The notes beneath the pieces are model-generated. The model made no database searches and was not told where the DNA came from. It saw nothing but the letters and a program-made list of their open reading frames with translations. Positions 1-6,626 of a stretch of DNA of 25,986 bases are shown here, in pieces. The first letter of the stretch is position 1, and each line of letters opens with the position of its first letter. The DNA is from JBEKOF01 sp050015895 (GTDB lineage Bacteria; Verrucomicrobiota; Verrucomicrobiia; Limisphaerales; Palsa-1400). Location of the stretch: NCBI GenBank assembly GCA_050015895.1, contig JBEKAN010000011.1, positions 1 to 25,986 of the forward strand, written 5' to 3'. The position numbers and the translations under genes are program-made.

Positions 1-233
1 TCACCGCCCGCAACGGAGCAGCCCGCATCGCCGCAGGACAGCCCGTTGTTGTTCTGAAACGCGTTGCTTCCAATGCTCGGGACCGGCAGGCCATCGGGTG
101 TGCTGGGGATCGTGACCGCGCCACCCGCCCCGGTGTTGGAGGTGATGGTGATCGCGCCGTTGTTCACCGAGTATTTGAACTGGGCCTCAACTGAATTAAC
201 GAGCGCGAGAAGCAACTCGTCACCCGGCTTCAA
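1..233 (-). CDS. BspA-like leucine-rich repeat surface protein, N-terminal fragment running off the left edge
   Basis: Read on the minus strand, this stretch gives the end of a signal peptide (LLLALVNSVEAQFKY), then SVNNGAITITSNTGAGGAVT, IPSTPDGLPVPSIGSNAF and QNNNGLSC. That is the recurrent start of secreted BspA-like (LRR_5) proteins common in Verrucomicrobia, which are generally taken to be cell-surface or exported. The 3' part lies outside the window. No ATG occurs between the first residues and an in-frame upstream TAG; the best start is a TTG at 233 (MKPGDELLLALV...), with no clear ribosome site. The hydrophobic core is short for a signal peptide, so the original 5' end may have been lost where the neighbouring restriction-modification genes begin. 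The family call is fairly secure, the start is not. Confidence 0.6.
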   Translation of the reverse strand, partial: MKPGDELLLALVNSVEAQFKYSVNNGAITITSNTGAGGAVTIPSTPDGLPVPSIGSNAFQNNNGLSCGDAGCSVAGG

Positions 234-240
234 ACAAAGC

Positions 241-269
241 TTGCAAGTTGCACGATGAGGGTCTAATAA
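241..269 (+). promoter_or_regulatory. Possible promoter of the restriction-modification genes, giving a near-leaderless message
   Basis: TTGCAA at 241-246 could act as a -35 element and TCTAAT at 262-267 (five of six matches to the -10 consensus) as a -10, with a short 15-nt spacer. Transcription would begin only a few bases before the GTG at 279. This fits the lack of a ribosome-binding site at normal distance: the only purine-rich stretch, GAGGG, sits about 17 nt upstream. This is a visual match only. Confidence 0.25.
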
Positions 270-278
270 CGACCGCCA

Positions 279-1454
279 GTGGACACCATTGAACTATTTG
301 CGGGTGGAGGCGGACTCGCCCTCGGTTTGGACGAGGCCGGTTTCACTCCTGTCGCCGTGGTCGAGAAAGACGCGGATTCCTGCCAGACATTGCGCACGAA
401 TTGGATCGGGACGATGGGTAAGCATCTCAGTTTGTTCGACGCCGACATCCGCCACGTAGATTTCCGCCAGTGGCAGGACCGTGTGGAGTTGGTTTCCGGT
501 GGTCCGCCCTGCCAGCCGTTTTCTATTGGAGGCAAGCACCGCGGTTACCGCGATGAGCGGGACATGTTTCCTCCGGCCGTCCAGGTCGTGCGAACGGTAC
601 GCCCGAAGGCGTTCATCTTCGAAAATGTGCGCGGCTTGCTACGGAAATCCTTCGCCAAGTATTTCGCCTATGTCCTGCTCCAATTGCAGTACCCTGAATT
701 GACTCGACGGAATGGGGATGAATGGACGGAGCACCATGCGCAGTTGGAACAGCACCACACGGCTGGGGTCGAACGAGGCCTCCGGTACCGCGTCATTTTC
801 CAGAAAGTGAACGCCGCCGATTTTGGGGTGCCGCAAAACCGCGAGAGGGTTGTGATTGTCGGATTCCGTTGGGATATCAAAACGCGATGGAGTTTTCCTC
901 TTGCAACGCACTCGCAAGGATCCCTTGAAGCAGCCAAGTGGATTACAGGCGTTTATTGGGAGGAACATCAGATTCCCCGTTCTCGGCGCCCCAGAACGCC
1001 CGCGAAGATCGAGCATTCGTTGGGCCGCATCGAGAGTCTCCCATTGTCCTCCCGATGGCGCACAGTGCGTGACGCGCTATGTGGGCTACCGGACCCCCGC
1101 TTGCCTGAGGCCTTGCTCTTTCTAAATCATAGGTTTCAGGCCGGTGCTCGCCAATACCCAGGACACACTGGCAGTGACATCGACGCTCCTGCGAAGACGC
1201 TAAAGGCTGGCGACCATGGGGTTCCTGGCGGTGAAAACATGCTCGCCTTTATGGATGGTTCGGTTCGGTACTTCACTGTGCGAGAAAGCGCTCGTTTGCA
1301 GACTTTCCCAGATTGGTACATTTTCCCGAGTTCTTGGACTGAGAGCATGAGGCAGATCGGGAATGCGGTGCCAGTGAGACTTGCCAAAGAAATCGGCGTT
1401 TCTGTTGCCGGAACACTCTGGAAACATGAACGCCACCACGCCAGAAGCGACTAA
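279..1454 (+). CDS. Type II DNA (cytosine-5-)-methyltransferase, predicted to protect CCGCGG
   Basis: Transfers a methyl group from S-adenosylmethionine to C5 of cytosine in a short recognition site, protecting host DNA from the nuclease encoded next to it. All landmark motifs of the family are present in order: motif I FAGGGG (residues 7-12, SAM binding), motif IV GGPPCQP with catalytic Cys78, motif VI ENV (115-117), motif VIII QNRER (186-190), a variable target-recognition region around 200-300, motif IX near RESARLQTFP (335-344), and motif X GNAVP (361-365). Its 391-aa length is normal. The start is GTG: two in-frame stops (TAATAA, 264-269) lie just upstream and leave no alternative. Its stop overlaps the ATG of the nuclease by one base, so the two are translated together. 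Base composition looks less GC-rich than the flanking genes, consistent with horizontal transfer. The CCGCGG specificity is inferred from the partner nuclease. Confidence 0.95.
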   Translation: MDTIELFAGGGGLALGLDEAGFTPVAVVEKDADSCQTLRTNWIGTMGKHLSLFDADIRHVDFRQWQDRVELVSGGPPCQPFSIGGKHRGYRDERDMFPPAVQVVRTVRPKAFIFENVRGLLRKSFAKYFAYVLLQLQYPELTRRNGDEWTEHHAQLEQHHTAGVERGLRYRVIFQKVNAADFGVPQNRERVVIVGFRWDIKTRWSFPLATHSQGSLEAAKWITGVYWEEHQIPRSRRPRTPAKIEHSLGRIESLPLSSRWRTVRDALCGLPDPRLPEALLFLNHRFQAGARQYPGHTGSDIDAPAKTLKAGDHGVPGGENMLAFMDGSVRYFTVRESARLQTFPDWYIFPSSWTESMRQIGNAVPVRLAKEIGVSVAGTLWKHERHHARSD

Positions 1455-2092
1455 TGGAGAACCCGCCACCCTACAATCCGCTCAACAAGAAGAACCTTGC
1501 CGCGAGTATCGTTTCGAGACTTCTCCATCAGGAGCCTCAAGACCTGCCTCCACAGAAGTTCGTTGGAGCAGGAGTTTATCTCATCTATTACCTGGGCGAT
1601 TTTGAGGCTTACAAGCCCATATCCGCCGCAAACCGGCCCGGTACATTTGCCCAACCGATTTACGTTGGCAAAGCCGTTCCAGCCGGGGCACGCAAGGGAG
1701 GCATAGGACTCGATTCTCCTCACGGCATCGCTCTTTTTAAGCGACTCGACGAACATACGGACTCCCTTAAAGCTGCCCACAACCTCATGCTGGAGGATTT
1801 CAAGTGCCGCTGGCTGGTTGTAGATGAAGTTTTCATTCCCTTGGGGGAAACTCTTCTCATCAGCCACTACAAGCCGCTCTGGAATCTTGTCGTCGATGGT
1901 TTTGGAAATCATCCGCCTGGCCGAGGTCGCACGAGAGGCAAAAAACCGATGTGGGACATCATCCATCCGGGTAGGATATGGGCGGAGAATCTCCCTTCTG
2001 GAGGGACGGTTGAGAGCGTGCTGAAACTGATAAAGTGCCATTTCGAGAGTATTCGCGTGCCTCCAGGCGAAATTGAGCTTGAAGTAAATTAA
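1454..2092 (+). CDS. Eco29kI-family GIY-YIG type II restriction endonuclease (predicted CCGCGG)
   Basis: A 212-aa protein with the catalytic pattern of the Eco29kI group, the type II restriction enzymes with a GIY-YIG active site. Visible elements are GVY (40-42) with IYY following, PIYVGK (68-73), an R-x3-H pair (Arg97, His101), Glu132 in PLGETLL and Asn144 in PLWN. As I recall for Eco29kI, the equivalents are Tyr49, Tyr76, Arg104, His108, Glu142 and Asn154. The R-H and E-N spacings (4 and 12) match exactly and Tyr-Tyr differs by one. Eco29kI recognises CCGCGG, so this enzyme probably does too, though the specificity is transferred by family. The ATG overlaps the methyltransferase stop (TAATG), typical of a paired module. 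No controller protein or Vsr gene is present. The gene appears intact. Confidence 0.88.
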   Translation: MENPPPYNPLNKKNLAASIVSRLLHQEPQDLPPQKFVGAGVYLIYYLGDFEAYKPISAANRPGTFAQPIYVGKAVPAGARKGGIGLDSPHGIALFKRLDEHTDSLKAAHNLMLEDFKCRWLVVDEVFIPLGETLLISHYKPLWNLVVDGFGNHPPGRGRTRGKKPMWDIIHPGRIWAENLPSGGTVESVLKLIKCHFESIRVPPGEIELEVN

Positions 2093-2306
2093 ACCATTCA
2101 GCTTCAATCCGCAACAACCCAGGCTGAATCGGGCAGGGCAAACGCATCCACACACGGCGACATAATTAGAATCACATGGGCACTGTGCGGGCCATCGGAA
2201 AGCGCCAGTGGCCTGGCGCACTCCAAGACGCTTCGCGGCTTCAATGCGCGCGCCGTCATGCCGCCAAGCACACATTACCGAATGTATCTGATGCGGCAAA
2301 TGCCGC
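2093..2306. other. Intergenic gap between convergent genes, no gene seen
   Basis: The nuclease gene (plus) and the 709-aa gene (minus) converge here. No plausible reading frame is present. The gap holds a weak inverted repeat, ATTCAGC (2096-2102) with GCTGAAT (2123-2129), and the stronger hairpin at 2202-2219 listed separately. No transposase remnant or clear terminal repeat marking an edge of the restriction-modification module was recognised. Confidence 0.6.
2202..2219. terminator. GC-rich hairpin between convergent genes, possible terminator
   Basis: GCGCCAG (2202-2208), loop TGGC, CTGGCGC (2213-2219): a perfect 7-bp stem with a four-base loop. It sits about 90 nt beyond the end of the minus-strand 709-aa gene, where the minus transcript continues into TTTCC, and about 110 nt beyond the nuclease gene. 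The T tract is short, so intrinsic termination is only possible, not clear. Confidence 0.35.
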
Positions 2307-4436
2307 TCACTTGGGCAGTTTTTGGAGCTGGGCGTCCAGCTCGTCGGGGGAGAAACCTTCGGCGAGGACGCGATGGGTGGCGTCGGCCAGGATCAGCCAC
2401 GGCAAACCGGGAACGGCGGAAACCCATTTTGATTTCTCATTTTTCTCGGTCAACCGCCCGACGGGGAAGGAAACCGGGCTGGCGCTTTTCCAGTCATTGA
2501 AGATCTCATCGCTGGTCACCGCGGCTTGGACGAGCAGCACGGTGACGCCCTTCTGGCGCAGCGCGGCGGCCTGCCCAGCCAACTGGCTGACGGCGTGCCG
2601 CGACGCGCGCTGGCCGGCGTCGAACAGGCACAACAACACGGCCTGCCCGGCGGGCGCGGCGTCGGCGGCCAGATTCGCGCCCGCCAGATCGGGCAGTGGA
2701 CGGCCTGTCAGCGGAGCGCGGGCCGGGGCCTGGGGGAACATTCCCGGCTGCGAACCCAGGGTCATCACGACATTGGTGTCATCCGCTTCGGCGAGGGTTT
2801 GCGCGAAACCGCCCTGCGAATTGGCGAAGAGTTGGACGGGTCCCTCGCAAACCTGGAAGTGAAAGCGGTCCTTGCTGTCGGTCATCATGTTGCCGTCGGG
2901 CTGGTCCTCGCCGTTCAACTGCACCATCACCCCGGAAACCGGCTTGTCATTTTCATTGAGCACCTGGCCGGCCAAAACATGGTCGGCCGGCTTGAGGACA
3001 AACGGCGGCAGTTCCATGCGGTTGGTTTCCGGGTCGCCTTCAATCTGCTGCTGGCCCCGGCCGTGACTTTTGGCGATGGCCCAAACCAGGTATTGCGCGT
3101 CCGCCGGCAGGCCCTTGACCTCGTAGCGGCCCTGGGCGTCGGTCGAGACCGCCTGCTCGCTCAACGGGTCGAAGGAGTTGCCCGCTTTCAGCGCCACGGA
3201 CAACTGCGCGCCAGCCACGGGCGAGTCGTCCGTGTTCCTGACCAGCCCGGCCAGGGTCAGGGCCGGTTTCATTTTCACGTCCAGATTCGTGGCATCCTCG
3301 TCCAACTCCGCGGCGCCCGCCAGATTTCGGGCGGAGTCGCGCGCGACCAACCGCGCGCCGCCGCCGGACTGCATCTGCCACGGCTCGATCGTCCAAGTGA
3401 GGCTGAACACGCCGTTGGACCCGGCCTTTGTCCAGCGCACACCATCGGACGGGAACACCGCCACCTGCGCGCCGGGGGCGGGTTTGCCGTTGGCGTCGGT
3501 CACTGTGCCTTTGAGTTTGTGCGTGGTGCTGTCCGGCTGGCCGGCCATGTTTTGACCCAGGCGCAGGACCACGTTCGTGTCGCCGCCTTCGGCGGAAACG
3601 TTGCCGAACGAATTTTGGTTGTTGGCCGAGAGGCTGTTGGCCGAGATTTGAATCAGGCCCTCGCAGACATGGTCGAAGTGGAATCGCCCCTCGCGGTCCG
3701 CGCGCGCGTTGGCATTGGGCTGGCCTTCCCCGAAAAGATTCACCATGGCGCCCGCGACCGGGTTGTCGTCCGCGTCGAGCACCTGGCCGGCGAGCTTGAG
3801 GTTGGCGGGCTTGAGATCAAAGGGATCCAGTTCCATGCGTCCGGCCTCGCCGGGGGCGCCCACATCGTAAACCGCCTTTTGTCCGTATCCCGGCGCCGAG
3901 ACGACGACGCCGTATTTGCGTCCGGGGGGAATGGCGAAGATCTCAAACTGGCCCGGCGGATTGGTTTTGCGGGTGAAATCGGTCAGGTTCGCGCCGCTGT
4001 TGCCGGTCCAAAAAACCAGCGCGGCGGTCGCGTTGGTGAGAGGTTTGCCGTCGGATTCCGCCCGGCCCACCAGAGTGAGTCCCGGCGCCAGTATCAGGTC
4101 CAGCGGGCCGGAGTCCTCTTCGATGTCCTGCGCCGCCGCCAGATCGCGCGCCGCGTCGCGGACCAGAATGCAGGGGACCGACTGGTTGGGTCCGATCGCG
4201 CGCTGGTTCCATTCCATCTCGAATTTTCCATCAGCATCGGTCTTGACCTCGCCCGGCTCGGCGCCAAACGTCCACACCATCCTCACCGGCAGCCCCGCCG
4301 CGGGCTGGCCGTCCGGCTGATGGACCGTGCCAGTGATTTTCTGAACCGCCGCGCGCCCCGGCGTCTGGGCGCCCGAACCGACGCCAAAGAACGCCGAAAC
4401 GGCAGCCAGCAGCAGGAACTGCCGTGTCGTTTTCAT
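2307..4436 (-). CDS. Secreted protein of tandem carboxypeptidase-regulatory-like domains with a degenerate thioredoxin-like C-terminus
   Basis: A 709-aa exported protein. Residues 1-23 form a signal peptide (MKTTRQFLLLAAVSAFFGVGSGAQ). Residues about 33-561 hold roughly six beta-sandwich units of the carboxypeptidase regulatory-like type, recognised by repeated GTVxxxDGxPxxG, AGQVLxxxDxPVxG and DxxGRF/Y motifs. Residues about 575-709 resemble a redoxin/AhpC-TSA fold (LPDLAGANL... VLLCLF... PGLPWLILAD... VLAEGFSPDEL), but the place expected to carry the WCxxC active site reads FDAGQRASR, so no thiol redox chemistry is expected. The regulatory domains probably bind or support in the periplasm or at the surface; the substrate is unknown. 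It lies in the same direction as the three upstream envelope genes but after a 143-bp gap, so it may have its own promoter. Domain calls are from visible motifs only. Confidence 0.85.
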   Translation of the reverse strand: MKTTRQFLLLAAVSAFFGVGSGAQTPGRAAVQKITGTVHQPDGQPAAGLPVRMVWTFGAEPGEVKTDADGKFEMEWNQRAIGPNQSVPCILVRDAARDLAAAQDIEEDSGPLDLILAPGLTLVGRAESDGKPLTNATAALVFWTGNSGANLTDFTRKTNPPGQFEIFAIPPGRKYGVVVSAPGYGQKAVYDVGAPGEAGRMELDPFDLKPANLKLAGQVLDADDNPVAGAMVNLFGEGQPNANARADREGRFHFDHVCEGLIQISANSLSANNQNSFGNVSAEGGDTNVVLRLGQNMAGQPDSTTHKLKGTVTDANGKPAPGAQVAVFPSDGVRWTKAGSNGVFSLTWTIEPWQMQSGGGARLVARDSARNLAGAAELDEDATNLDVKMKPALTLAGLVRNTDDSPVAGAQLSVALKAGNSFDPLSEQAVSTDAQGRYEVKGLPADAQYLVWAIAKSHGRGQQQIEGDPETNRMELPPFVLKPADHVLAGQVLNENDKPVSGVMVQLNGEDQPDGNMMTDSKDRFHFQVCEGPVQLFANSQGGFAQTLAEADDTNVVMTLGSQPGMFPQAPARAPLTGRPLPDLAGANLAADAAPAGQAVLLCLFDAGQRASRHAVSQLAGQAAALRQKGVTVLLVQAAVTSDEIFNDWKSASPVSFPVGRLTEKNEKSKWVSAVPGLPWLILADATHRVLAEGFSPDELDAQLQKLPK
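2742..4340 (-). repeat. Internal tandem duplication (about 273 codons per copy) within the 709-aa secreted protein gene
   Basis: Residues 33-306 (nt 3519-4340) and 307-565 (nt 2742-3518) align as two copies with constant offset. Matching pairs are KITGTVHQPDGQPAAG with KLKGTVTDANGKPAPG, VRDAARDLAAAQDIEED with ARDSARNLAGAAELDED, RMELDPFDLKPANLKLAGQV with RMELPPFVLKPADHVLAGQV, VCEGLIQISANS with VCEGPVQLFANS, and GDTNVVLRLG with DDTNVVMTLG. The offsets are 272-274 residues. Each copy therefore has about three domains, and the six-domain array arose by one duplication of a three-domain block. Confidence 0.85.
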
Positions 4437-4579
4437 TTGATGTAATGTATCAATTATTTTTTCGCCTCAAGCGTCAACGGGCTTGTCAGCACCTGGAACG
4501 GGCTGACAATTTTGACACTGCCGCTCAATGGACGCTGCGAATTTTGTGGCTCCCGCCATGAGAGCGAGCAAACGCCACC
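4437..4579. promoter_or_regulatory. Upstream region of the 709-aa gene with an 8-bp inverted repeat and an AT-rich segment
   Basis: This gap follows the stop of the 388-aa gene and precedes the minus-strand ATG at 4436. It contains a perfect inverted repeat, TTGTCAGC (4483-4490) with GCTGACAA (4502-4509), around an 11-nt loop. Nearer the gene there is an AT-rich stretch (about 4441-4471) unlike the surrounding GC-rich DNA. On the minus strand TTGACG is followed by TAATTG and TGATAC, loose candidates for -35 and -10. The repeat could be an operator or attenuator; on the minus strand it lacks a following T run, so it is not a convincing terminator for the upstream gene. Confidence 0.35.
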
Positions 4580-5746
4580 TCATCCAAACTCGAAGGAGTT
4601 GGAATAACACACCGTGCCGTCGGCCCTGGCCAGTGTCAATTTCGGCCCGGCCGGGCGCTGCCCGCCGCGCAGCATCTGGATCGTCTCTTTTTGCCGGCCC
4701 TCGAAGCGGAGGCTGAAAACATCCTGGCGGTCAGCGCTCTGGGTCGCCCCGAGCACGGCCCGCACCGGCTCGCCGATTTCCAGGGTGTTGGTCCGGTCGG
4801 CGGCCACATCGAATGTCGCCGTTTTGGGAAATGCGGAGCCAGTCAGCGTCCACGCCGCGCCTTTCTCGTCCTTGCGGTTGATGGTCCATTCGACGATCCG
4901 GTAACCGCCCTCCGGCAGGGTGAATTCGCCGTTGACCGGTTTGCGCACGAAATGGCCGTTCTGGCCATAGACGGAGACTTCGGAGATGTTGGTCGGCACG
5001 AGGACCCGGCCCAGCGTGGCGTTCTCCACCTTTTGCACTTTGACGAAGGCGCCGTCGCGGGCGACTTCGACGCGGAAAAACTTCCCGTCCACTTCCAGCA
5101 TCCGGCCCAAGAACCGCTCGGCGGTCTTGTCGCCCTCGATCCGCACGCGGTCGCTCTGATAGGGGTCCTCCGCCACGTCGTTGAACGAGCCGTTGGCGTT
5201 GCCGTCAATGAGTTGGACGCGTTTTTTGACGCCGTCAAAATTCACGAGGCCCTCGTACCAGCCGCCGGGCGAAACCAGCAATTCCGCGGGAACGGGGCCG
5301 TTGACCACGGCGCCGTTTTGGAATTGATACAACAGGAAGTCCAAGTTGTAGGTGATCGGCCCGTCCTCGCCCTTGAAGACAAGGGTGGCCGGGGGAAACG
5401 TGGACTCGGAGGAATCCACCCGCGCTTGCAGGGGCTTCTTGTCGTCCAGGCGCCCATTGCCGTTGCTGTCAATGTAAAGCCGGTCATACGGCCCCGACGC
5501 GCGGGTCCGACCCAGGCAGATCCACCGCCCGCCGGCGGGGTCCATCGGCGTGGCCCAGCGCGCGAACCAGGGCGGCGCGTTGAGCTTGGGCAGGGCGACG
5601 CCCGGCGGGGGATTGGTGGTCAGTTGAATCTGTTGGTAGGCGCGGTTCTCGCCGCCGGTGCGGTACTGCAGCCATTGCTCCGTCTGCCCGGACGCGGCGC
5701 CGGCGAGAACAATTCCGGCGAGAATCAGTGGAATGGGAATTTTCAT
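4580..5746 (-). CDS. Secreted protein of unknown function with two Asp/Asn-Gly-rich, calcium-loop-like motifs
   Basis: A 388-aa protein with a clear signal peptide (MKIPIPLILAGIVLAGAASGQ), so exported. I do not recognise a named family. Two loops resemble dockerin/EF-hand-type calcium ligands: DSNGNGRLDD (93-102) and DGNANGSFND (181-190). The rest is beta-rich (GKFFRVEV, EFTLPEGGYRIVEW, GEPVRAVLG). It ends NSFEFG, and the 423-aa protein two genes upstream ends SGDFEFG and also has an Asp-rich loop (DLNRNQDLTDD), suggesting the two are distant paralogues with a common last beta strand. It begins 19 nt after the membrane-protein gene and is probably the third gene of one operon. The ATG at 5746 is chosen for the signal peptide; no strong ribosome-binding site is visible. 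Function unknown. Confidence 0.85.
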   Translation of the reverse strand: MKIPIPLILAGIVLAGAASGQTEQWLQYRTGGENRAYQQIQLTTNPPPGVALPKLNAPPWFARWATPMDPAGGRWICLGRTRASGPYDRLYIDSNGNGRLDDKKPLQARVDSSESTFPPATLVFKGEDGPITYNLDFLLYQFQNGAVVNGPVPAELLVSPGGWYEGLVNFDGVKKRVQLIDGNANGSFNDVAEDPYQSDRVRIEGDKTAERFLGRMLEVDGKFFRVEVARDGAFVKVQKVENATLGRVLVPTNISEVSVYGQNGHFVRKPVNGEFTLPEGGYRIVEWTINRKDEKGAAWTLTGSAFPKTATFDVAADRTNTLEIGEPVRAVLGATQSADRQDVFSLRFEGRQKETIQMLRGGQRPAGPKLTLARADGTVCYSNSFEFG

Positions 5747-5765
5747 ATTGACTGTGGATTTGGGT

Positions 5766-6599
5766 TCATGGAATTGAAGTTTTCAGAGCGGCCTCCGGCA
5801 AAGGCGCGATCACGGGGGGCGCCTCCGGTTTGACGTGCAGCAAGCACTTGAGGCGCTGGCGGAAAAACGGGCTGGCCGACGAGAGAATGAGGAAGGGCAG
5901 CAGCACCGCGAAATTGACCGCCGCCGCCGCGAGAACGGGGCCAAGGAACTCGCCCCAATCCATCTCCCCGCCTTCCATGCACCAATAGATTGGCGCGACG
6001 ATCACCAGCCAACTCACCACCAGCAAGAGCGGCAGCCACACATAAAGCCCGAACGGACGGTAGCGGCCGCGGCAAATCAGTCCGCAAAGACTCACGGCCA
6101 CCGAAGTGACCAGAACCCCCACTGCCAGCGCGATTGCGATCACAAATGTCTCATTGACCACCAACCTCCCGCTCGACTGACTCACGATTTGTTGCGACAA
6201 AAAGGCCAGCCCGCTGAAACCCGCAAAGACCGGCAGAACACACAGAAAAGTGAGGAAGCGATGTTGCCGCCGGAGCCAAGTGGACAGGAGCCAGACGGCG
6301 GCCAGCCCAGCCGCCAGCGGGGGGACGAGATCCATGAGAAAATCTGTGTCAGACGGCATGATTGACGTCGCCTGGCTGAGCACGAGCAGGCATCCCAGCG
6401 GCAGCCAGATCGCCCACGCCGCCGCGCGACGATTGGGCTTCAAGGCGAGCAACCCCAGAATCGCCAGCCACGGCAGCAACAGGGGCGCGATGCCGGGCAG
6501 CACCCAATTGTAAATGACAGGCGGCCCTTCCTTTGCGCCCAACCCGCCGAGGTCCGAGGAAGCCACGATGCTCAACTGGCCGCAGGCGCTGAGAGGCAC
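5766..6599 (-). CDS. Seven-helix integral membrane protein of unknown function
   Basis: A 277-aa hydrophobic protein with about seven predicted membrane segments, near residues 33-53, 59-76, 91-107, 114-134, 150-175, 184-204 and 217-240, and a Pro-rich polar tail (VKPEAPPVIAPLPEAA). No ABC-permease loop, transporter signature or enzyme motif was recognised, so I give no function. The start is uncertain: the frame opens right after the upstream gene's TGA and the first usable codon is GTG at 6599; an internal TTG or GTG closer to the first helix is possible, because residues 1-30 are not helical-membrane in character. The 27-nt gap from the upstream gene and 19-nt gap to the downstream one indicate an operon in which two exported proteins flank a membrane protein, possibly as a complex. 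Confidence 0.75.
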   Translation of the reverse strand: MPLSACGQLSIVASSDLGGLGAKEGPPVIYNWVLPGIAPLLLPWLAILGLLALKPNRRAAAWAIWLPLGCLLVLSQATSIMPSDTDFLMDLVPPLAAGLAAVWLLSTWLRRQHRFLTFLCVLPVFAGFSGLAFLSQQIVSQSSGRLVVNETFVIAIALAVGVLVTSVAVSLCGLICRGRYRPFGLYVWLPLLLVVSWLVIVAPIYWCMEGGEMDWGEFLGPVLAAAAVNFAVLLPFLILSSASPFFRQRLKCLLHVKPEAPPVIAPLPEAALKTSIP

Positions 6600-6626
6600 T
6601 CGCCATGAGTGCGAACAAGTGCCGCT

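Noticed and set aside
64..258. A 64-codon plus-strand frame at the left edge
   Set aside because: It is opposite the leucine-rich repeat fragment, whose minus-strand translation matches a known repeat pattern, while the plus-strand product has none.
2526..4445. A 639-codon plus-strand frame opposite the 709-aa secreted protein
   Set aside because: Shadow of a real gene: low-complexity Arg/Gly/Val/His composition, no motif, and the opposite strand has a signal peptide and duplicated domains.
4691..5833. A 380-codon plus-strand frame opposite the 388-aa exported protein
   Set aside because: Runs past the end of the real gene into the next one with no change in character, typical of a shadow frame.
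5766..6599. ABC-transporter permease identity for the seven-helix protein
   Set aside because: No permease signature loop is visible and no ATPase gene is nearby, so only 'membrane protein' is supported.
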